Below, one piece after another: positions 9,051-16,072 of a DNA stretch of 55,042 bases. The position numbers and the translations under genes were made by a program. The first letter of the stretch is position 1. Every line of letters starts with the position of its first letter. Origin of the DNA: an uncultured Erysipelotrichaceae bacterium. GTDB taxonomy: Bacteria > Bacillota_I > Bacilli_A > RFN20 > CAG-826. The notes under the pieces are model-generated. The model was given only the letters and a program-made list of their open reading frames with translations, was not told where the DNA came from and made no database searches. The stretch lies in contig OMVV01000011.1 in assembly GCA_900314585.1 (NCBI GenBank), forward strand, positions 1 through 55,042, read 5' to 3'.

Positions 9051-10392
9051 ATCTTTAAGTGAGAAATTTCAACGCATCCTAAAGAAAGTTAAAGGTCAAT
9101 CACGTTTAACTGAAGCCAATATGGATGAGATGCTTAAAGAAGTTCGCATTGCTTTGCTTGAAGCTGATGTCAATTTTAAAGTCGTAAAAGAATTCGTTGA
9201 ACAAGTTAAACAAAAAGCCATCGGTGAAGAAGTTTATACAAAACTTAATCCTTCTCAAATGGTCGTTAAAATTGTTCATGATGAACTTACTGAATTACTT
9301 GGTTCAGGCGAAAGTGAAATCATCTACGAAAAGAATAAACCAACAATCATCATGTTAGTCGGTTTACAAGGTACTGGTAAAACAACATCCGCTGGTAAAC
9401 TTGCTAACTTAATGAAGAGAAAACTTGCCAAGAAAGTTCTTTTAGCAGCTTGTGACGTTTATCGTCCTGCCGCTATCGATCAATTACAACAAATCGGAAA
9501 ACAAATTGATGTTCCAGTTTTTACAATGGGCACCGATGTTTCTCCGGTTGAAATTGCAGTGAAGGCAAAAGAAAAAGCATATAACGATCATTTCGATGTA
9601 TTAATTATAGATACTGCTGGTCGTCTTCAAATAGATGAACCGTTAATGAAAGAACTTAACGATATTTCTGCAAAAGTCGAACCAAATGAGGTTTTGCTCC
9701 TCGTTGATGCAATGTCTGGCCAAGACGCAATCAATGTTGCAAAAGCCTTTAATGAATCACTCTCTTTAACTGGTATCATCATGTCTAAACTTGATGGTGA
9801 CGCTCGTGGTGGTTCTTCCTTATCAATCAAACATTTAACTGGTGTGCCAATTAAGTTCGCCGGTACTGGTGAAAAACTCACCGATTTAGATGTATTCCAT
9901 CCAGATCGAATGGCTGATCGAATTCTTGGTATGGGTGACATAGTCACCTTGGTTGAAAAAGTCCAAGAAGAAATTGATGAAAAAGAAGCTCGTAAAGACG
10001 CTGAAGCAATGCTTGATGGAAAGTTCACTTTAGATGATCTTCTCAAGCAGATGAAACGTATCCAAAAACTTGGTTCAATGGGTGGATTGTTAAAACTCAT
10101 TCCAGGCATGCCAAAAATTACCGAAGAACAAAAAGAAGCCGGTGAACGCGAGATGCGTAATTTTGAAGCGATCATCAATTCGATGACACCATATGAAAGA
10201 CAACATCCAGAAGTTTTAAAGAATTCACGTAAAGTTAGAATTGCGAATGGATGTGGTAAGACAAATGCCGATATCAACCGTCTTCTTAAACGTTATGAGT
10301 CAATGCTTGAAATGATGAAAAAGATGCAACAATACAAAAAAACTGGCAGAATGCCACCAGGAATGGGATTTCCGCCAGGAGGTATGATGTAA
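9040..10392 (+). CDS. ffh: Signal recognition particle protein Ffh (SRP54)
   Basis: A 450-residue GTPase that binds signal sequences and SRP RNA. Its NG domain contains GLQGTGKTTSAGKLA (about 105-119), DVYRPAAIDQL, DTAGRLQ and SKLDGDARGGSS. The C-terminal M domain is Met-rich (about 315-450) and ends in a Gly/Pro/Met tail. ATG 9040 has GAGGAG at 9024-9029 inside ylxM. A hairpin shared with the convergent trmD gene ends the transcript. No SRP RNA gene was recognised in the window. Confidence 0.97.
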   Translation: MAFESLSEKFQRILKKVKGQSRLTEANMDEMLKEVRIALLEADVNFKVVKEFVEQVKQKAIGEEVYTKLNPSQMVVKIVHDELTELLGSGESEIIYEKNKPTIIMLVGLQGTGKTTSAGKLANLMKRKLAKKVLLAACDVYRPAAIDQLQQIGKQIDVPVFTMGTDVSPVEIAVKAKEKAYNDHFDVLIIDTAGRLQIDEPLMKELNDISAKVEPNEVLLLVDAMSGQDAINVAKAFNESLSLTGIIMSKLDGDARGGSSLSIKHLTGVPIKFAGTGEKLTDLDVFHPDRMADRILGMGDIVTLVEKVQEEIDEKEARKDAEAMLDGKFTLDDLLKQMKRIQKLGSMGGLLKLIPGMPKITEEQKEAGEREMRNFEAIINSMTPYERQHPEVLKNSRKVRIANGCGKTNADINRLLKRYESMLEMMKKMQQYKKTGRMPPGMGFPPGGMM

Positions 10393-10395
10393 GAA

Positions 10396-10420
10396 AAAAA
10401 ACGGCTGTACCGTTTTTATT
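10396..10420. terminator. Bidirectional terminator between ffh and trmD
   Basis: AAAAAACGG (10396-10404) and CCGTTTTT (10410-10417) form a hairpin flanked by A and T runs on both sides. It can terminate ffh transcription on the plus strand and trmD on the minus strand. Confidence 0.85.
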
Positions 10421-11189
10421 TTGTGAATTTCTTTCCTTTTTCTAAGGCATCGGTCAACCATTTAGGTTCATCGATTTCTTTATCAATCTCATCCAATAAT
10501 TTTTTATCTTGTTTACTGAGATCGTGTTTAGCGAATAAATCAGGACGATTGCTTCGAGTGATCTTTAAGCTTTCTTTACGTCGATATTTATTAATCGCCT
10601 CATGATTGCCCGTATAAAGAATGTCAGGAACTTTCTTTCCTTCAAATTCTTTTGGTTCAGTGAATTGAGGATATTCTAATAAGTTATCTGAGAATGTTTC
10701 CTCATCTAGTGATGGGCTTGAAATCGCCCCATCGAGTAATCTGATAATTGAATCGGCAATTACCATCGCTCCGATCTCTCCGCCGGTGAGAACATAGTCA
10801 CCAATTGAGAATAAATCATCAACGTAATAATTAACTCTTTCATCGACCCCTTCATAGTGGCCGCAGATAAGAACGATATCTTCACATTTTGACAATTTAA
10901 CCGCGTTTTGCTGGGAATATTGTTTACCTTTTGGTGATAACAAAATCTTAAATGAGTCTTTCGCGGAGTTCTTTCTTAAAGCATCAACAATCGGTTGAGC
11001 TTTCATGATTAACCCAGCTCCGCCACCAATTGGAGGAGTATCGACGCGACCATATTTATCTAATGTATAATCACGAATGTTAACGATTTTAACTTCAACA
11101 ACTTTCTTTCCAATCGCACGTTTAATAATCGAATTCGTTAAGAATCCGTCAAACATTTCTGGAAATAAAGTTAAGATTGTTATCTTCAT
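10416..11189 (-). CDS. trmD: tRNA (guanine37-N1)-methyltransferase TrmD
   Basis: A 257-residue SPOUT methyltransferase that methylates G37 of tRNAs reading CNN codons and prevents frameshifting. It starts MKITILTLFPEMFDGFLTNS. Knot motifs are CGHYEGVDERV (about 109-119) and YVLTGGEIGAMVIADSIIRL (about 132-151). It is the last gene of the inverted rpsP operon and its start overlaps the rimM stop by 4 bp. Length is normal. Confidence 0.97.
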   Translation of the reverse strand: MKITILTLFPEMFDGFLTNSIIKRAIGKKVVEVKIVNIRDYTLDKYGRVDTPPIGGGAGLIMKAQPIVDALRKNSAKDSFKILLSPKGKQYSQQNAVKLSKCEDIVLICGHYEGVDERVNYYVDDLFSIGDYVLTGGEIGAMVIADSIIRLLDGAISSPSLDEETFSDNLLEYPQFTEPKEFEGKKVPDILYTGNHEAINKYRRKESLKITRSNRPDLFAKHDLSKQDKKLLDEIDKEIDEPKWLTDALEKGKKFTK

Positions 11190-11692
11190 AATAAGCCTTC
11201 GATATATTTCACAATTATCTTCTTTTCTTCAAGAGAAACAGAATGGATGAACGCTTTAACAAACGGGATTAAAACGTCTTTTGGTTTGTGAGCAATTCTT
11301 AGAGTTGCGTAGCTATTATATTCTTCAACTTTTTTGACTTTACCGATCAATGTGCCATTATCAAAATAGACATCAAGACCGACTAAGTCACAGAAGAAAT
11401 ATTCACCCTTTTCTAAGAAAGATAAATCTTTCTCAACAACCAAATCGAAATGAACAAATCCTTCAACTTGTTCAATCGTTTCAAGACCTTCAAATTTAAG
11501 GAAGTCAAAACCTTTATCTTCTCGATGAGATTTGATGACTAATTCATCTTTGATATTGCCATCTATATCTCTTAAAAAAACATGACTCCCTTTGGAAAAT
11601 CGGGAGTCACGAAAATGAGTTGAGGGATATATTTTAACTTCGCCTTTGAGGCCAACAGTTCTTATGATTGTTCCAACTGTTAAATATTCCAT
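11186..11692 (-). CDS. rimM: Ribosome maturation factor RimM
   Basis: A 168-residue 30S maturation factor acting at the S19/16S head region. The N-terminal beta-barrel begins LTVGTIIRTVGLKGEVKIYP, the family signature, and the C-terminal PRC-barrel contains PKDVLIPFVKAFIHSVSLEEKKI. It lies between khpA and trmD, the standard position, and overlaps trmD. Confidence 0.95.
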   Translation of the reverse strand: MEYLTVGTIIRTVGLKGEVKIYPSTHFRDSRFSKGSHVFLRDIDGNIKDELVIKSHREDKGFDFLKFEGLETIEQVEGFVHFDLVVEKDLSFLEKGEYFFCDLVGLDVYFDNGTLIGKVKKVEEYNSYATLRIAHKPKDVLIPFVKAFIHSVSLEEKKIIVKYIEGLL

Positions 11693-11694
11693 TC

Positions 11695-11952
11695 TTATTT
11701 TTCTTCGTCAAATGATTCAAAACTTAAATGAATGTGTTTGTTTTCATTTTTGCCTGCGACAGAGATTAATTCTCTGAGAGCAGAAGCGACCATTCCTTTT
11801 TTGCCGATTAATCTAGCAGTATCTTCGTTTTCAGCACAGATTAATAATCTGACATCTTTTGGATTGTCGCTTGGGAGTTCGCGAACCATGATGGCTTCTG
11901 GATTAATTAAGAAAGGATCAACAATTGTGTGAATGATCTTTTCGTATTCCAT
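11695..11952 (-). CDS. khpA: KH-domain RNA-binding protein KhpA (YlqC)
   Basis: An 85-residue single KH domain protein. The GxxG loop is IGKKGM near residue 58, inside ARLIGKKGMVASALRELISVAG. In Gram-positive bacteria KhpA pairs with KhpB as a small-RNA/mRNA-binding factor. It sits between rpsP and rimM as in Bacillus; its start overlaps the rpsP stop by 1 bp. Confidence 0.93.
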   Translation of the reverse strand: MEYEKIIHTIVDPFLINPEAIMVRELPSDNPKDVRLLICAENEDTARLIGKKGMVASALRELISVAGKNENKHIHLSFESFDEEK

Positions 11953-12227
11953 TATTTACTAGCCTTCTTTGATTCAGCGTATTTTTGCATGATACCCTTC
12001 TTGGTGAAGAGTGTGCGAATTGAATCGCTTGGTTGAGCACCTTTTTGGAGCCATTTTAATGCGGCTTCGACATTGATATCGGCATTTTCTTCACCTTTAG
12101 AAGGATCGAAGTATCCGATTTGTTCAACATAACGACCATCTCTAGCAAATCTTGAATCCGCGACAACGACACGGTAGATAGCTTCTTTATGACGGCCAAT
12201 TCTGGTAAGTCTAATTTTAACTGACAT
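11952..12227 (-). CDS. rpsP: 30S ribosomal protein S16
   Basis: A 91-residue S16, beginning MSVKIRLTRIGRHKEAIYRVVVADSR, the conserved N-terminus. It is the first gene of the inverted rpsP-khpA-rimM-trmD operon. A strong ribosome binding site (complement of 12236-12242, AAGGAGA) and a consensus promoter lie just upstream. Length is typical. Confidence 0.98.
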   Translation of the reverse strand: MSVKIRLTRIGRHKEAIYRVVVADSRFARDGRYVEQIGYFDPSKGEENADINVEAALKWLQKGAQPSDSIRTLFTKKGIMQKYAESKKASK

Positions 12228-12255
12228 GTTTGTAATCTCCTTTTTACCGTGTTTT

Positions 12256-12283
12256 ATTATATAAGGTTCTCAAACCGTGTCAA
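12256..12283 (-). promoter_or_regulatory. rpsP operon promoter
   Basis: On the minus strand, TTGACA (complement of 12278-12283) and TATAAT (complement of 12256-12261) are both perfect housekeeping consensus, with a 16-bp spacer. The predicted start leaves about a 20-nt leader with a strong ribosome binding site. Confidence 0.9.
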
Positions 12284-12317
12284 GTATTTTTACTTAACAG
12301 CATCTTCAATATTTTTC

Positions 12318-12346
12318 TTGCACCTATTATATAGATTTGATAATAT
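12318..12346 (+). promoter_or_regulatory. rplS promoter
   Basis: TTGCAC (12318-12323), a 17-bp spacer and TAATAT (12341-12346). The predicted start near 12353 coincides with the first base of the structured leader, which supports the call. It is divergent from the rpsP promoter. Confidence 0.75.
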
Positions 12347-12352
12347 CTTCTT

Positions 12353-12440
12353 TGCGAGTTTATAACTCGCCTTGGACGTCCCGCTTTCACGTCATGATAT
12401 GAACGTACCGAGATTATACTTGTAAGAAGGAGGAAAAGAC
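12353..12440 (+). ncRNA. Structured 5' leader of rplS (probable L19 autoregulatory leader)
   Basis: Two hairpins fill the leader. GCGAGTT (12354-12360) pairs perfectly with AACTCGC (12364-12370). CTTGGACGT (12371-12379) pairs with ACGT-A-CCGAG (12403-12412) with one bulged A. The ribosome binding site GGAGG (12429-12433) follows. L19 leaders with two hairpins are known in low-GC Gram-positive bacteria; I infer the same class here from position and structure, not from a covariance match. Confidence 0.6.
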
Positions 12441-12788
12441 ATGAACACAAATATCGTTAACGAAGTTACTGCTCGTCAACTTAAGAAAGATGTTCCAGCA
12501 TTCTCATCTGGTGACACTGTCAAAGTTTACGTCAGAATTATCGAAAATAACAAAGAACGTATCCAAGTCTTCCAAGGCGTCGTTATGCAACGCCGCGGCT
12601 CCGGTGTCAGCGAGACCTTCACTGTTAGAAAAATTTCTTCAGGTGTCGGTGTTGAAAGAACATTCCCAGTTAATTCACCAGTTATCTCAAAGATCGAACT
12701 CGTGAAACGTGGTAAAGTTCGTCGTAGTAGAATTACCTATTTACGTAAACGTTCTGGCAAAGCCGCTCGTATTAAAGAAGTTCTTTAA
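12441..12788 (+). CDS. rplS: 50S ribosomal protein L19
   Basis: A 115-residue L19. The core segment [25 protein letters not shown] (about 24-48) and the C-terminal [19 protein letters not shown] are family signatures. In Bacillus rplS follows trmD in the rpsP operon; here it is transcribed away from that block from its own promoter and structured leader. A hairpin terminator follows. Confidence 0.98.
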   Translation: MNTNIVNEVTARQLKKDVPAFSSGDTVKVYVRIIENNKERIQVFQGVVMQRRGSGVSETFTVRKISSGVGVERTFPVNSPVISKIELVKRGKVRRSRITYLRKRSGKAARIKEVL

Positions 12789-12811
12789 TAAGAGAGTTCT
12801 TAAAAAGATTG

Positions 12812-12834
12812 ACCCGTTACGACGGGTTTTTCTT
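12812..12834 (+). terminator. rplS terminator
   Basis: ACCCGT (12812-12817) and ACGGGT (12822-12827) pair around TACG and are followed by TTTTCTTTT. Confidence 0.85.
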
Positions 12835-12883
12835 TTAGTTAAATAGAACGAAAATAAAACTTTAGTTTTGGAATTTTTCTAAA

Positions 12884-12889
12884 TATAAT
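12884..12889 (+). promoter_or_regulatory. -10 box of lepB, leaderless arrangement
   Basis: A perfect TATAAT ends 7 bp before the lepB ATG. The expected start site falls on or next to the ATG, and no Shine-Dalgarno is present. The -35 region is weak. Confidence 0.7.
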
Positions 12890-12896
12890 TGTGTGT

Positions 12897-13643
12897 ATGA
12901 AGAAACAAAAAGAAACAAAGCCAATGACACCTCTTAGAGCTTTCTTCGATAAGCTGATTTTTTCATTTTACGTTATCGCTTTAGTGTGTGCGATTTGTTT
13001 CTCAAGTTTTGTCTGGTTCCAAAAGACCTATTTTGTTAACTATTGGGTAAACGGCCAATCGATGTGGCCAACCCTTAATAAAGATACTAAAACAGCAGAT
13101 GGAATCCCATTTGACGATTCAACCGATTGCAAGAGTATGAATGGTGCTTATGATGTCGATTTTATTATTGGTGATACCCATCAAAACATCCTTGATGGTT
13201 TAAAACGTTTTGATATCGTCGTTTGTAAGTATTCTGAAAGCGACTCTTTTGAAAAGATTAAACGTATCATCGCTCTTCCTGGCGAGACATTTTATATCGA
13301 CGCTGTTGGTGAAGACAAAGAGGGTAATGGAACTCTTCATATCTTAAACAATGAAACTGGTGAATTTGAAGTTGTCGCTCAACCAGTTGAACAATGGATT
13401 ATTGAGCATGGCAAATATCCATATGAATATGCTCAACCATTCACCCTGAAGGAGAATGAATATTTTGTCATGGGTGATAACCGCGCTCATTCAAGCGATT
13501 CACGTTTAAATGGACCAGTTACCAAAGACAACATTGAAGCGAAAGCAATTGCGATTGTTGCAAAATGTCGCATTATCGTTCCTGTTGGTGGTTCAACATA
13601 CACCCCAACTGATATCGATTACGATTGGCCGAGGTTCTTATAA
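12897..13643 (+). CDS. lepB: Signal peptidase I
   Basis: A 248-residue membrane-anchored serine/lysine protease that removes signal peptides from exported proteins. One N-terminal transmembrane segment (about 20-41) is followed by box B with nucleophile Ser55 (NGQSMWPTL), general base Lys122 (KIKRIIALPGE) and box E GDNRAHSSDSR. An insert of about 30 residues follows box B. ATG 12897 was chosen over an upstream GTG because a TATAAT box ends 7 bp before it. It precedes rbgA by 2 bp. Confidence 0.95.
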   Translation: MKKQKETKPMTPLRAFFDKLIFSFYVIALVCAICFSSFVWFQKTYFVNYWVNGQSMWPTLNKDTKTADGIPFDDSTDCKSMNGAYDVDFIIGDTHQNILDGLKRFDIVVCKYSESDSFEKIKRIIALPGETFYIDAVGEDKEGNGTLHILNNETGEFEVVAQPVEQWIIEHGKYPYEYAQPFTLKENEYFVMGDNRAHSSDSRLNGPVTKDNIEAKAIAIVAKCRIIVPVGGSTYTPTDIDYDWPRFL

Positions 13644-13645
13644 TT

Positions 13646-14488
13646 ATGAGTCAAATTCATTGGTATCCGGGCCATATGAAGAAGGCTCAAATAAATATTG
13701 AAGAAAAGCTGAAGATTGTCGATTTAGTAATAGAATTACTCGACGCACGTATTCCCATATCAAGTCGCAATCCAACTCTTTTTAAACTGAGCCAAAACAA
13801 GAATAGATTAGTGGTCTTAACTAAGAATGATTTAGCCGATCCTAAAGTTACTCAAAAATGGATCGAACATTTTAAACAATGTGGTTTTGCAGCGATATTC
13901 GCTGATTTAAATAAAGAGAAAGATGTTAAAAACATCATTAAATGTGCTGAAGATTTAGCTAAAGATAAGAATGATAAATACGTCGCCAAAGGAATGAAAC
14001 CTCAACCTATTAGAGCGATGATTATTGGCATTCCAAATGTCGGTAAATCAACCTTGATTAATAAGATCGCTAAACGTAATGCGGCAAGTGTTGAAAATAA
14101 ACCTGGCCACACCAAAGCGCAGCAATGGATTAAAGTCAGTGACAAATTCCAATTATTAGACACTCCGGGAGTGTTACCTTCAAATTATGAAGACAAACAA
14201 GTCGCAATTAATCTAGCTTTAGTAGGATCAATAAACGAAGAAATCCTTCCTTTAGATGAACTTGCTAACTATGCTTTTAATTATTTAAAAGAATCATATA
14301 AAGACAATTTGTTAAAGAGATTTAGCTACCTTGATCTAAGTCAATCAAACGAACTCGCTTTCGAGAATATCGCTAATAAAAGGGGTTATTTCGCTAAGGG
14401 TGGGTTAGACATCTATAAAAGCCATAAAGTCTTCTTAAACGAATTAAAAAACGGTATTTTAGGACAAATTAGTTTTGAAACAATCTAG
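13646..14488 (+). CDS. rbgA: Ribosome biogenesis GTPase RbgA (YlqF)
   Basis: A 280-residue circularly permuted GTPase needed for late 50S assembly. It begins MSQIHWYPGHMKKA, the family hallmark. The G motifs come in permuted order: G4 TKNDLAD (about 62-68), G1 GIPNVGKSTLI (about 130-140), and G3 DTPGVL (about 178-183). The start was moved to ATG 13646, directly after the lepB stop. Its end overlaps rnhB by 14 bp. Confidence 0.95.
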   Translation: MSQIHWYPGHMKKAQINIEEKLKIVDLVIELLDARIPISSRNPTLFKLSQNKNRLVVLTKNDLADPKVTQKWIEHFKQCGFAAIFADLNKEKDVKNIIKCAEDLAKDKNDKYVAKGMKPQPIRAMIIGIPNVGKSTLINKIAKRNAASVENKPGHTKAQQWIKVSDKFQLLDTPGVLPSNYEDKQVAINLALVGSINEEILPLDELANYAFNYLKESYKDNLLKRFSYLDLSQSNELAFENIANKRGYFAKGGLDIYKSHKVFLNELKNGILGQISFETI

Positions 14489-15119
14489 TGTACTTACATA
14501 TCAAGAACAATTCTATTCTGACAAGGTTAACCTAATCGTTGGAGTGGATGAAGCAGGTCGCGGACCATTAGCTGGACCAGTTGTTGCTGCAGCAGTTATT
14601 TTCCCGCGCGCGTATATTAATAAAGAAATAAATGACTCAAAACAGCTCAGTGAAAAGAAGCGTGAAGAGCTATTTAATCTCATCAAAAAAGATGCCTTAG
14701 CAATTGGGGTTGGAATTGTTGATGCTGAAACAATTGATAAAGTAAATATCTATGAAGCTACCAAAATTGCGATGAAAACCGCAATTAAGAATCTTAATCA
14801 TAAATATGACCTCATCTTGACTGATGCAATGAAACTTGAAAATCAAAGTGTTGAAGTAATTGATATTATTAAAGGTGATGCGAAAGCATTACCAATCGCC
14901 GCAGCGTCAATCATCGCCAAAGTCACTCGTGACCACATGATGGATGAACTTGCTAAGAAATATACAGAATATGGTTTCGATGTTCATAAAGGCTATGGCA
15001 CCAAACGGCACATGGACGCATTAAAGAAGTTTGGACCAATTCCAAAAGTACATCGATATTCATATAAACCCGTTTACCGCGCAAGCATGCACGAAATGAA
15101 CCTCTTCGAGATGGAATAA
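14475..15119 (+). CDS. rnhB: Ribonuclease HII
   Basis: A 214-residue enzyme that removes ribonucleotides and RNA primers from DNA. Motifs are GVDEAGRGPLAGPV (about 23-36), carrying the first catalytic acids, then NDSKQLS, and AASIIAKVTRD (about 144-154). There is no in-frame ATG or GTG before the catalytic core, so the TTG at 14475, with AGGA about 10 bp upstream, is the probable start. It overlaps rbgA and is followed by a strong terminator. Confidence 0.94.
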   Translation: MKQSSVLTYQEQFYSDKVNLIVGVDEAGRGPLAGPVVAAAVIFPRAYINKEINDSKQLSEKKREELFNLIKKDALAIGVGIVDAETIDKVNIYEATKIAMKTAIKNLNHKYDLILTDAMKLENQSVEVIDIIKGDAKALPIAAASIIAKVTRDHMMDELAKKYTEYGFDVHKGYGTKRHMDALKKFGPIPKVHRYSYKPVYRASMHEMNLFEME

Positions 15120-15124
15120 AAATT

Positions 15125-15151
15125 AAGATGGCAAAGCCATCTTTTTATTTT
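15125..15151 (+). terminator. rnhB terminator
   Basis: AAGATGGC (15125-15132) and GCCATCTT (15136-15143) pair perfectly around AAA and are followed by TTTATTTT. Confidence 0.9.
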
Positions 15152-15156
15152 GTTCG

Positions 15157-15196
15157 AACATTTCGACTCTTTTTACAAGTATTTATTGGTAGAGGT
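15157..15196 (+). promoter_or_regulatory. Upstream element of dprA shared with the tRNA-Val islet
   Basis: AACA-N2-TCGAC-N10-AGTATTTATTGGTAGAGGT. The same pattern with identical spacing occurs at 52701-52740; the last 19 bases match at 18 positions and the full 40 at 29. The 3' AGAGG also serves as the dprA ribosome binding site. No ordinary -35/-10 pair is evident, so an alternative promoter class is possible. Confidence 0.55.
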
Positions 15197-15202
15197 GCAT
15201 AT

Positions 15203-15991
15203 ATGAAAAAAATACGAGATTACTTAATTTACTATTCACTTAAGTACAATGGCGATTACCAAAAAGTGAAACGCGCAATCATCGATCGAGAAGATATGGG
15301 CGATGAAGAATTTCCACCAATTAAGTCTGGTGTAGTGACATTTGATGATGAAGATTATCCGGATTATCTTAAACGAATCAACGATCCTCCGTTAGTGCTT
15401 TATTACTATGGTGATATTTCCTTATTAAAAAATATCGATAAACATGTTGGAGTTATCGGTAGTCGAAATTTTTCTGAGTATGGAAAGGAGGCGACCGAAA
15501 ATATCGTTAGTGGTATTGCAAAAGATACAGTCATTGTTTCCGGGTTAGCATATGGAATTGATGCAATCGCTCATGCATGCGCGATTAATAACAAAGGTAA
15601 AACAATCGCAGTGCTCGGCTCTGGAATCGATGTTTGTTACCCACCAGAAAACCAAGAGTTATACGAGAAAATAAAGAAGAATCACCTTGTTATTTCTGAA
15701 TATCCTGGTTTAACTCAACCATCTCCAGATAAGTTTCCGTTTCGAAATCGAATCATTGCTCAACTATCAAAATGCGTACTTATTACAGAGGCGTATGCAC
15801 GCTCGGGCACATCAATAACTGCGAACTTTGCTCTAATGCTTGGAAGAACGGTGTGTTGTGTTCCATATCCAGTTGGAAAGAACTCATTTTGTAATAAGTT
15901 CATCAATCAAGGAGCCTTTCTAGTCGAAGGGCCTGAGGATGTTTTAGATTTGATCGGCATTAACAAAAATGAGCCAATTTTTGAATTATGA
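15203..15991 (+). CDS. dprA: DNA processing protein DprA
   Basis: A 262-residue single-stranded-DNA-binding, RecA-loading protein of natural transformation. It shows the Rossmann-like DprA core: GVIGSRNFSEYG (about 80-91), VSGLAYGIDAIAH (about 109-121), AVLGSGIDVCYP, FPFRNRIIAQLS and EAYARSGTSITANFA. The C-terminal winged helix seen in longer homologues is absent or very short. ATG 15203 has an AGAGG ribosome binding site; a longer reading from 15128 would start inside the rnhB terminator and was rejected. dprA precedes topA as in Bacillus. Confidence 0.93.
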   Translation: MKKIRDYLIYYSLKYNGDYQKVKRAIIDREDMGDEEFPPIKSGVVTFDDEDYPDYLKRINDPPLVLYYYGDISLLKNIDKHVGVIGSRNFSEYGKEATENIVSGIAKDTVIVSGLAYGIDAIAHACAINNKGKTIAVLGSGIDVCYPPENQELYEKIKKNHLVISEYPGLTQPSPDKFPFRNRIIAQLSKCVLITEAYARSGTSITANFALMLGRTVCCVPYPVGKNSFCNKFINQGAFLVEGPEDVLDLIGINKNEPIFEL

Positions 15992-16031
15992 AAAATTATT
16001 AAAGATATTATTCTTTAAGCAAAAATAGACT

Positions 16032-16060
16032 TTGACAAGGCCAGTAGTAATGATTATATT
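16032..16060 (+). promoter_or_regulatory. topA promoter
   Basis: A perfect TTGACA (16032-16037), a 17-bp spacer and TATATT (16055-16060). The predicted start near 16067 gives a leader of only about 6 nt before ATG 16073, with no Shine-Dalgarno. Confidence 0.85.
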
Positions 16061-16072
16061 TATTGTCGCTTT

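Noticed and set aside
9627..10277. 216-codon open frame on the minus strand
   Set aside because: It is the antisense shadow of ffh, whose protein is fully conserved; the minus frame has no domain features, and its Ser/Ile-rich content is an artefact of codon complement.
15128..15202. N-terminal extension of dprA from ATG 15128
   Set aside because: That ATG lies in the rnhB terminator stem; ATG 15203 has the proper ribosome binding site and family-like N-terminus.
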